Assembly: GCA_016763235.1 (NCBI GenBank)
Contig: JAESUE010000189.1
Span: 1 to 11,083, forward strand
Length of the DNA: 11,083 nt
From: Pseudomonadales bacterium
GTDB lineage: Bacteria; Pseudomonadota; Gammaproteobacteria; Pseudomonadales; UBA3067
Direction: 5' to 3'
How positions within the stretch are numbered: the stretch's first letter is position 1; each line of letters opens with the position of its first letter. Positions 5,141-11,083 of the stretch are shown here, one piece after another. Made by a program: the position numbers and the translations under genes. Under the pieces are notes generated by a model, which did no database searches, was not told the origin of the DNA, and saw only the letters and a list, made by a program, of their open reading frames with translations.

Positions 5141-8100
5141 CTAACCCTCATACTTCTCTTTTCCATCATCCCAGCCCGCTTCCCAGCTAGCCTGCAGCGC
5201 ATCATCATCGTAGGGGCATTTGCGAATACTTCTACCAGTAAGGCCGGCTTGATATCCTTCGTTGTAGGCGTCATCCAAGCCGATGTGCCACTTCATTGTT
5301 TTCTGAGCGATTGCGGGAGCGGCCTCTGTAGATAAAGCGAGCTTGTTTGTGGGCGAGGCTGCATCTTGCGCGTTGACGAAATGGGAGATGCCTCTCATGC
5401 CAAAGGCAGCTTTGATATCATCGAGAATGTGATAGGTGGCGGGAACTAATATTAAACTCACAACGGTGGCGAACATCACCCCAAAGGCGAGCGATATAGC
5501 CATAGGGACCATAAACTGTGCCTGTAAGCTTTGCTCTAGCATCAGGGGTGTTAAACCGGCGAAAGTGGTTAAAGACGTGAGCATGATAGGCCGAAACCGC
5601 GACGCGCCAGCATCTCGGATGGCGATATCCAGTGGCACGCCTGCGATGCGGTTGCGGTTGATATAGTCAACCAAAACCAGAGTGTCGTTCACCACGACAC
5701 CACTCACCGCCACCATCCCCACTAGAGACCAGATGGAAATTTCAACGCCCATGAGCAAGTGCCCACCGAGCGCCCCAATCAGGCCAAAAGGGATTGCAAA
5801 CATGACCATTAATGGCTGTGTATAAGACCTAAAAAGGGAGGCCATCAGCATATACATAATCGCCAGGGCAAGTGAAAAGGAGGTGATGAGATAATCAATC
5901 GCATCCTTTTTGTTTTTTTGCATACCTGCCAAGCCCCAGTGAACACCGGGGTAATTCTGTTTTACTGAGTTTAAGAAGCTTTTCTTGAGCGAAACCATTA
6001 TGGCCCCCTCATTGTTGAGCGACTCATCTACTCGCGCCTGAACGCGGATGATGCGCTTCCTATCGCTACGCTTTATTTCCGCTGGGCCGCTGCCGTATTC
6101 AACTTTAGCAACGGTAAGCAGGGGGGTGGTGGTATTGTCTTGCAGCCGGATATGCATGTTTTCCAAATGCCACAGCGAATTACGCTCCTTCTCAGGTAGG
6201 CGGACAATGACCTTGACCTCATCTTCTCCCCGTTGAACTGTTTGAACGACGGTGCCGTGGAATGCTTGCCGTACTTGATTGGCCAAGTCGCTGAGATTGA
6301 GGCCAAGGTCCCTGCCAGCAGGACGCATTACGAGATTAATTTCCTGCTTTCCTCTTTGGAAAGAGTCGTGAATTTCGTAGACCCCAGGAAACCCTGTGAG
6401 GGCTTTTTTAAGGTCATCAGAGGCGATCTTAAGCATGGAAAGATCTTGTGAATAGAGTTGAATATCTATACTAGGGCCAGGGCTATTTAGCGTATGGTTT
6501 ATATTCAGGCTAACGATATCGGGAATTGTGCCAATTTTTTCTCGCCAGAGCTGAGATATTTTGTCTCCGGAAATGGTGCGTGTCTCAGAGGGTGCTAATT
6601 CAACAACGACTCGCCCCTTGTGATCGCCACCTTTGCCACTGCTTGAAAAAATATTATGAATCTGGCGCTCGCCGGTTTTTTGAAATAGCTCTTCCCCTAC
6701 GAGTTTTGCCGCCAGTTCTACACGCTGGACGGCTTCTTCTGTCGTGTGAAGATGGGTGCTACGTGCAAAGTTGATTTTTGCAATCGCGAGATCGCCTTCG
6801 ATTTCTGAGAAAAATTTTACTTTTGCCCAGCCGCCGCCAACAATGGCCATTGAAACAATAAATAGCGCGAAAAAAGCGCTGAGGGCAGCATAGCGCCAGT
6901 GCAATACCGTCTCTAAAAACGGGCGGAAACGATGGCGAATAAAGTTTTCCAAACCTTCTGAAAATTTAACCTGAATACGCCCAAGCGTTTTAAATCGCGT
7001 ATCTTCTGGCCTTTTAAGTTGTTTGGTGCCCGCGAGATGAGACGGTAAAATAAGCAGAGATTCAATGAGGGAAAATGCTAGCGTACACATCACAACGATG
7101 GGGATCAGTCGAATAAGCTTTCCTTCTGGGCCGGGTAGAAAAATAAGTGGTGCAAAGGCAACCATGGTGGTGAGCACCGCATAAACAACCGGTTTGGCAA
7201 CATCTTGAGCCCCTTTTATAGCACCCTCTAAGCCGAGTATCCCTTGCCGATTATGACTAAATATATTTTCCCCAACAATGACCGCATCATCGACCACGAT
7301 GCCAAGTACGAGAATAAATGCAAACATGGAGATCATGTTGATAGAACCATCAAAAAGAGGCATAACCCAAAATGCCCCAAAAAAAGCAGTGGGAATTCCC
7401 ATGCTGGTCCAGAAAGAAAGTTTAAAGCGTAAAAATAATAATAAAATTGCAAAAAGCAGGAAGAAACCACTTATTGCATTATTGATGAGCAAGTTGATTC
7501 TGCTGCGAAAATATTTTGAGCTGTCATTCCAAATATGCAGACTAATACCATCGGGTAAATATGTTTCTGGATTATTGATATAGTCTTCTAAGGTATCAGA
7601 AATGGTTAATATATTTTGTTTCCCTACGCGGAAAATTTTAAGTGAAACAGCTGCCTCGCCATTAAAATGGCTCTGTGTCGTGGTGTTCTTTATACCGTCA
7701 ATGACGGTAGCAACGTCTTTCAGTAGAATTCGCCCTCCATCTTCATCAGAGCGCAGCACGATCTCTTCATAATCATCACCATTACTTGCTTTGCCCTGAA
7801 TGCCGAGGGAGACTTTTCCGCTTTGGCTATGGAGTTGTCCTCCTGATGAATTAAGGGATGATGTTTGAATGACATGCACAACTTCTGCAAAACTTAATCC
7901 ATAGCGTTGCATAGAGGATTCAGATAGTTCAATAGAAATTTCTTCGGGTCTGATGTCAGAAATTTCCACTTGTGTTATTTCTTTTTTGTCTAATAAATCC
8001 TCACGAATTTTTTGTGCTAATTTTTTAAGTGAGCGCTCATCAGCAGGGCCGGAGATAATCATTTTGCTGACAAGGTTACGGATAGAAACCTCTTGAATGA

Positions 8101-8479
8101 GAGGTTTTCCGACATCTTTTGGAAAGCTTCCTATGCCTTCCACACGGACTTTTATCTTTTCTAATATTTCCTTGATATTGTAACCGTAATCTATTTTTAC
8201 GCGGACTATTGCCCGGTTTTCGGCGGCTGTACTTTGAATATTTTTCAGCCCCTCTATATTAAATATGGCTGTTTCTACACGGGTAAGTACTGCGCGCTCA
8301 ACATCGGTGGGGGAAGCGCCAGGGTAAGGGATGGTAATGAGAATCATCTCGAGAGAAACATCGGGTACGATTTCTTTACGCATATTAGGTAGCGATAACA
8401 TGCCGCCAAAGATAATGAGCATCATTATTAAATTAGCGGCGACACTGTTTTCTGCGAACCAGGCAATAATACGATTCAT
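5141..8479 (-). CDS. RND-family efflux pump, inner-membrane subunit, with RMF-like C-terminal tail
   Basis: A 1112-residue proton-driven exporter of the AcrB/MdtB/CzcA superfamily, expected to work as a trimer with the adaptor encoded just upstream and an outer-membrane channel encoded elsewhere. The first membrane helix is at residues 11-30. The first periplasmic loop follows, then helices 2-6 (about 333-490) with the proton-relay pair VVDDA (Asp397, Asp398) in TM4. TM7 is near 531-549, the second loop follows, and TM8-12 run to about 1022 with VVVNDTLVLVDYINR in the TM10 region. AcrB-type pumps usually have about 1030-1050 residues. Here a tail from about 1030 onward adds some 75 residues, ending in an RMF-like segment. 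ATG 8479 follows AAGG with a nine-base spacing. An IS66-type MITE separates the gene from the adaptor gene. Substrate unknown; the thioesterase in the operon hints at a lipophilic metabolite. Confidence 0.95.
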   Translation of the reverse strand: MNRIIAWFAENSVAANLIMMLIIFGGMLSLPNMRKEIVPDVSLEMILITIPYPGASPTDVERAVLTRVETAIFNIEGLKNIQSTAAENRAIVRVKIDYGYNIKEILEKIKVRVEGIGSFPKDVGKPLIQEVSIRNLVSKMIISGPADERSLKKLAQKIREDLLDKKEITQVEISDIRPEEISIELSESSMQRYGLSFAEVVHVIQTSSLNSSGGQLHSQSGKVSLGIQGKASNGDDYEEIVLRSDEDGGRILLKDVATVIDGIKNTTTQSHFNGEAAVSLKIFRVGKQNILTISDTLEDYINNPETYLPDGISLHIWNDSSKYFRSRINLLINNAISGFFLLFAILLLFLRFKLSFWTSMGIPTAFFGAFWVMPLFDGSINMISMFAFILVLGIVVDDAVIVGENIFSHNRQGILGLEGAIKGAQDVAKPVVYAVLTTMVAFAPLIFLPGPEGKLIRLIPIVVMCTLAFSLIESLLILPSHLAGTKQLKRPEDTRFKTLGRIQVKFSEGLENFIRHRFRPFLETVLHWRYAALSAFFALFIVSMAIVGGGWAKVKFFSEIEGDLAIAKINFARSTHLHTTEEAVQRVELAAKLVGEELFQKTGERQIHNIFSSSGKGGDHKGRVVVELAPSETRTISGDKISQLWREKIGTIPDIVSLNINHTLNSPGPSIDIQLYSQDLSMLKIASDDLKKALTGFPGVYEIHDSFQRGKQEINLVMRPAGRDLGLNLSDLANQVRQAFHGTVVQTVQRGEDEVKVIVRLPEKERNSLWHLENMHIRLQDNTTTPLLTVAKVEYGSGPAEIKRSDRKRIIRVQARVDESLNNEGAIMVSLKKSFLNSVKQNYPGVHWGLAGMQKNKKDAIDYLITSFSLALAIMYMLMASLFRSYTQPLMVMFAIPFGLIGALGGHLLMGVEISIWSLVGMVAVSGVVVNDTLVLVDYINRNRIAGVPLDIAIRDAGASRFRPIMLTSLTTFAGLTPLMLEQSLQAQFMVPMAISLAFGVMFATVVSLILVPATYHILDDIKAAFGMRGISHFVNAQDAASPTNKLALSTEAAPAIAQKTMKWHIGLDDAYNEGYQAGLTGRSIRKCPYDDDALQASWEAGWDDGKEKYEG
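5144..5275 (-). other. RMF-like (ribosome modulation factor) domain at the pump C-terminus
   Basis: Codons for residues about 1069-1112 of the pump. The segment AYNEGYQAGLTGRSIRKCPY, followed by a gap and W-x-x-GW-x-x-GK, follows the pattern of E. coli RMF (GYQAG-x-x-GRS, then CPY, then W-x-x-GW). From memory of that protein I count about 15 identities over 37 aligned positions. RMF binds 30S subunits and drives 100S ribosome dimers in stationary phase. CrpP-type proteins share the same short fold. RND C-termini face the cytoplasm, so contact with ribosomes or nucleotides is topologically possible. A flexible Ala/Ser/Thr-rich linker (about 1040-1065) joins it to the last helix. Binding activity is not shown by the sequence. 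Confidence 0.8.
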
Positions 8480-8488
8480 AAAATATTT

Positions 8489-8496
8489 CCTTATTG
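8489..8496 (-). promoter_or_regulatory. Ribosome binding site of the pump gene, inside a transposon target duplication
   Basis: On the minus strand CAATAAGG is followed by nine bases and ATG 8479. Its AAGG core, continued by AAA, is the Shine-Dalgarno sequence of the pump gene. The same eight bases are one copy of the direct repeat made by the MITE at 8497-8564. Confidence 0.75.
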
Positions 8497-8564
8497 GTAA
8501 CTACTCAGCGAACGCTGTAACTGTTCAGATTGCGTTCAAATTTGAGCGTGAGCTGAGGTGTTAC
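8497..8564 (+). mobile_element. 68-bp MITE-like element, copy 2, IS66-type ends
   Basis: The left end GTAACTACTCAGC and the reverse complement of the right end (GTAACACCTCAGC) match at 11 of 13 positions. The flanks are perfect 8-bp direct repeats, CCTTATTG, at 8489-8496 and 8565-8572. Internally it carries a second GTAACTGTTCAG motif and a small perfect hairpin, CAGCG-AA-CGCTG, at 8506-8517. It matches copy 1 (912-968) but is 11 bases longer between two GTTC repeats, so it is probably the more complete form. It has no coding capacity. It lies between the adaptor and pump genes and must be transcribed with them, so it could fold in the message and alter relative expression. Confidence 0.87.
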
Positions 8565-8566
8565 CC

Positions 8567-9883
8567 TTATTGCTCGGGTAATGGTTCAGGTGGCAAGGCT
8601 TCTTTTATTTTAATGGAGCGCTTTTTATCGGTGCCGGTTGGAATGTGCTTTTCTCTACCATCGGAATTAAGAAGTCGTGTACTAACCTCAAGATCGTTTT
8701 CTTCCTCAACGATGTTGGCTAATTCCATTTGCTGTGAATCAGAGAGTAATACACGCATGCCTTCAACAATGACATCCAACGGTGTCATAACAATATGGTC
8801 GTTTTCTTCTAGCCCTTTTTTGATGTAAATATTATTTTTTCCACGGTATAAAATATCTACTTCATGAATATGCAGGCGTTGGTTTTTATCTATGGTAAGA
8901 ACCTGGTTGCTGTTACGAATTGCTTCGCGTGGTATGACAAAAATATTATCAAAGCTGGAGCCTTCTATTTCTGCCTCAACAAATTTTCCCACGATTAAGG
9001 GTGGCCTTTGGGCTTGCGCTGGGTCATCACCAAAAGGGTCTTCAATATGAGCGATTAAATACATCAAACGATTGCGCGCGTTAACACCCCCTTCGGTGCC
9101 AACAATGTGCGCTAGCCAATAATAGGATGTTTCTCCGTAAGTGGCTTTCAAACGAACCAGTGGGGTCTTGCCTGATTTTTGTTTGCCGTGATAAGGCACA
9201 TCGATTAATGAAATTTGGGTGTCAGAAAGCGGCAAATGGATTTCTGCATTTTTTGTAGCAAAAATTCTACCTAGCTGCATGCCAGGAGAAATATATTGGC
9301 CGTTACCCACTTTTTTCTCGAGCACCCGCCCAGAGAACGGTGCGCGTATTTCCGTTTTTGCCAAGAGGATTTTTACGCGCTCTGTATCTGCCTTTGCGGC
9401 ATTAAGCTGCGCTTTGGCTTCTGCAACACGCGCTAAGCCAATCTTTGTTTTCCCTAATTTGTTGGTGCGGACATCGGCCTTCACTCTCGCAAGGTTTAAT
9501 TCAGCTTTCGATACCTGTGATTTCACCTTCGCTAGATCAAGTTCATAATTTACAGGGTCGACCTTCAGCAATACCTCCCCTTCGTTAAAAAAACCACCCG
9601 CAGAGAAGTTTGTAGAGATAGACTGAACTCTTCCTTGAACTTCTGAAGTGAGAATGATGTCAGTTTTTGCTTTAATTGTTCCACGGCTAAAGACAGGAAT
9701 TTTTACTGTTTCGGAATTAACTTTTTTGACCGTGACTACGGGTAGTTTTGGTTGGATGATGCGTTTTTCAGCCTGAGGTTTAAATAAGATTAGTAGGATG
9801 GCGATGAGAATGCTGCTGGCAATCAATGCAATGGGCAGCAAAGTTTTCAATTTATATTGCGTGAAAATGGACGATATTTGCAT
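8567..9883 (-). CDS. Periplasmic adaptor (membrane fusion) subunit of the RND efflux system
   Basis: A 438-residue HlyD/AcrA-type adaptor that bridges the RND pump to an outer-membrane channel. A short cytoplasmic start is followed by one membrane anchor at about residues 15-34 with no lipobox, so the protein is anchored by the helix. Next come the first lipoyl half (about 66-111, with EVQGRVQSI), a fairly short alpha-helical hairpin rich in Lys/Ala (112-177), and the second lipoyl half with the family motif IRAPFSGRVLEKKVGNGQYI (179-198). Beta-barrel and membrane-proximal domains follow (FVIPREAI at 315-322, then the EGMRV region). A charged 50-residue tail ends in PPEPLPEQ. ATG 9883 lies five bases after the thioesterase stop and has no good Shine-Dalgarno sequence, suggesting translational coupling. 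The last sense codon and the stop lie inside the target duplication of the MITE that separates it from the pump gene. Confidence 0.93.
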   Translation of the reverse strand: MQISSIFTQYKLKTLLPIALIASSILIAILLILFKPQAEKRIIQPKLPVVTVKKVNSETVKIPVFSRGTIKAKTDIILTSEVQGRVQSISTNFSAGGFFNEGEVLLKVDPVNYELDLAKVKSQVSKAELNLARVKADVRTNKLGKTKIGLARVAEAKAQLNAAKADTERVKILLAKTEIRAPFSGRVLEKKVGNGQYISPGMQLGRIFATKNAEIHLPLSDTQISLIDVPYHGKQKSGKTPLVRLKATYGETSYYWLAHIVGTEGGVNARNRLMYLIAHIEDPFGDDPAQAQRPPLIVGKFVEAEIEGSSFDNIFVIPREAIRNSNQVLTIDKNQRLHIHEVDILYRGKNNIYIKKGLEENDHIVMTPLDVIVEGMRVLLSDSQQMELANIVEEENDLEVSTRLLNSDGREKHIPTGTDKKRSIKIKEALPPEPLPEQ

Positions 9884-9888
9884 AAATG

Positions 9889-10677
9889 TTAACCAGTGGG
9901 AGAGAGCAGGGTAGATAGAGTATTAAAAAACTCGTCTTCCGCATTATTTATAAAAAAATGATCACCCTTAAACAGGTGGGTGTTGGCGCCGTGTTGCGTG
10001 TGGTTTTTCCAGCCGCTTATTTGTTCTAGATTTACCGAGGTATCATCACAAGCACCAAATATTTCTATTGGGATGGGTAAAGGCGGAGCTTGGCCTTGCG
10101 TATTTTGTTGACGCCAATCATAAACGATTTTGAAATCTGCGCGTAGGCTGGGTTCTAGCAATGCTAAAAGTTCGGGGTTGTTGAGTATTTCACCCTGGGT
10201 ACCGTTGATGGCCTTTACCTCTTGCCAGAATTCTTTACTGGGTAAAGAATGCAGTGCTTTGCCGTGCGGCTTTTGTTGTGGCGCGCTGCAAGCAGAGAGC
10301 ATCAATAAGCTGGGGAGTGTTTCACGCTGCTTGTTAAGCGCAACACACAGTTCATAGGCGATAATGGCGCCCATGCTGTGGCCAAAAAACGCACAAGGTA
10401 TTTGCATGCTGGGTTTAATGGCGCTCATAAGCTGATTAATCAGTTCGGCTAAGTCAGAAATACAGGCTTCATTGAATCTCGTGCCGCGCCCTGGGAGTTG
10501 TACTGCAAGTAATTCGATGTCGTCAGGTAGTCTATTGACCCACGGGAGGTAGGTATTTGCATTACCGCCCGCAAAGGGGAAACAGAACAGGCGGAGCCTG
10601 GGTGTGTGCTTTCCCTTGGTGCAGTTTATTAGCCAGGGAGATGAGACGCCCTGACCCGGTAGTTTTCTATTATTCAA
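9889..10677 (-). CDS. Type II thioesterase (alpha/beta hydrolase)
   Basis: A 262-residue cytoplasmic hydrolase of the GrsT/RifR type II thioesterase family. Members normally remove wrong or stalled acyl groups from carrier proteins of nonribosomal peptide or polyketide assembly lines. Family marks in order: RLRLFCFPFAGGNA (27-40), LPGRGTRF (61-68), the nucleophile elbow FGHSMGAIIAYEL (98-110, Ser101), LRADF (178-182), IFGACDD (206-212, catalytic Asp at 211 or 212) and KGDHFF with His240. All three catalytic residues are present and the length is typical. It appears to be the first gene of a tightly packed operon with the efflux adaptor and pump. The start is uncertain: the only near-canonical start after the upstream in-frame TAG is TTG 10677, which has no convincing Shine-Dalgarno sequence. 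No carrier protein or synthase is in the window. Confidence 0.93.
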   Translation of the reverse strand: MNNRKLPGQGVSSPWLINCTKGKHTPRLRLFCFPFAGGNANTYLPWVNRLPDDIELLAVQLPGRGTRFNEACISDLAELINQLMSAIKPSMQIPCAFFGHSMGAIIAYELCVALNKQRETLPSLLMLSACSAPQQKPHGKALHSLPSKEFWQEVKAINGTQGEILNNPELLALLEPSLRADFKIVYDWRQQNTQGQAPPLPIPIEIFGACDDTSVNLEQISGWKNHTQHGANTHLFKGDHFFINNAEDEFFNTLSTLLSPTG

Positions 10678-10915
10678 TGTGAAATCTAGGCCTTGCCCGT
10701 TAATACTTAACTATAGTATGGGCAGTTATCTGCCTTGCAGCTAAGACAATCTTTGTTCTGATTTGTTTCGAACAACTTGTTGCTGCGCTAGCGAGGGGGA
10801 TTAAAGCAGCGTATTACATACGAAATGTGGGTGTGGGATCAAGTTTTTAGACGTCAAAACACACCTGGCTAGAATGTTACTCTACGCTCAGGCGTGACGG
10901 GAGAGAATTGCTGGC
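10678..10915. other. Intergenic region upstream of the thioesterase operon
   Basis: A stretch of 238 bases that should carry the operon promoter and the end of the rhodanese-like gene. It holds a small inverted repeat, GGCAG-TTAT-CTGCC at 10721-10734, about 45-55 bases before the TTG start, which is possibly an operator. A TATAGT sequence (minus strand, 10715-10710) could be a -10 box, but no matching -35 box is visible. Around 10763-10793 are short palindromes (TTGTT-TCG-AACAA, AACAACTTGTT, CGCTAGCG). No gene or RNA is recognisable, and there is no convincing T-run terminator after the rhodanese-like gene. Confidence 0.4.
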
Positions 10916-11083
10916 TTAGTCTGACATGGGAATGCAGGCTTTTAAGGTGTTAATCGAGCCAATATCATAAACATCCTGCAGGCCTGTTTGGCGAAGCCTA
11001 TGGTGTGCGATTTGACTCCGCATACCGCTGGCACAGCAGATAAGGTTGGTCTTTCCTTCTAGTTCAGTCGCGTGGTTCTCGAT
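10916..11083 (-). CDS. Rhodanese-like domain protein, C-terminal 55 residues (5' end outside window)
   Basis: The minus strand is open from the window edge to TAA at 10916. The translation contains NLICCASGMRSQIAHHRLRQ followed by TGLQDVYDIGSINTLK. This is the active-site half of a rhodanese domain: a hydrophobic strand, the persulfide Cys in a C-x-x-G-x-R loop, the following helix, and the G-hydrophobic-x-x-VYDIGS strand. Rhodaneses carry sulfane sulfur on the Cys. Two Cys residues stand side by side here, and the second fits the catalytic position. After the last strand the protein ends within about 14 residues, as in single-domain or C-terminal rhodanese modules. Whether other domains precede it cannot be seen. 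It is on the same strand as, and upstream of, the thioesterase operon, 238 bases away, so it is probably a separate unit. Confidence 0.85.
   Translation of the reverse strand: MENHATELEGKTNLICCASGMRSQIAHHRLRQTGLQDVYDIGSINTLKACIPMSD

Noticed and set aside
5043..5143. A 27-codon open stretch on the minus strand directly after the pump stop, ending in the acidic LLSVLDEEPEEDNK, which might be a frameshifted extension of the pump.
   Set aside because: It has no start codon, it is short enough to occur by chance, and the RMF-like domain already looks complete before the pump stop.
8331..8828. A 165-codon plus-strand open frame spanning the MITE and the ends of two minus-strand genes.
   Set aside because: It is antisense to two well-supported genes and crosses the inserted element. 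The translation has no recognisable features.
10825..10872. Short plus-strand frame starting at ATG 10825 in the right intergenic region.
   Set aside because: It has only 15 codons, no ribosome binding site and no recognisable sequence.

Overview
The window looks like chromosomal DNA of a marine or soil gammaproteobacterium of moderate GC. The signs are a CRP-type operator, an RMF-like (ribosome modulation factor) domain, a fatty-acid-type acyl-CoA dehydrogenase, and an RND efflux operon with a type II thioesterase. The genus cannot be named from sequence alone.

Left half, plus strand: the 3' end of an acyl-CoA dehydrogenase gene (1-801), a small MAPEG membrane protein (990-1403), a short flavodoxin-family protein (1490-1948), and a large soluble four-PAS histidine kinase (2065-4560). 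The kinase has no response regulator beside it. Upstream of it lies a perfect CRP-type palindrome, centred 61.5 bases before the start point predicted from a good -35/-10 pair.

Middle (4561-5140): no intact gene. On the minus strand it holds the decayed remains of a type II toxin-antitoxin pair: an antitoxin C-terminal half, and a ParE/RelE-like toxin with no start and a frameshift.

Right half, minus strand: an apparent operon running from 10677 down to 5141. Its genes are a type II thioesterase, an HlyD/AcrA-type periplasmic adaptor and an RND inner-membrane pump. Together they look like an export unit for a hydrophobic or assembly-line-type metabolite, but no synthase and no TolC-type outer-membrane gene is in the window. 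The pump ends in an extra cytoplasmic tail that closely resembles ribosome modulation factor. The window ends in the 3' part of a rhodanese-like gene (10916-11083).

Two short non-coding mobile elements (57 and 68 bp) share their sequence. Both begin with GTAA, have inverted ends, and are flanked by perfect 8-bp direct repeats, as expected for non-autonomous relatives of the IS66 family. One lies just before the MAPEG gene. The other lies between the adaptor and pump genes, where its target duplication kept both the stop codon of one gene and the Shine-Dalgarno sequence of the next. The two most notable observations are the RMF-like tail on the pump and this insertion.
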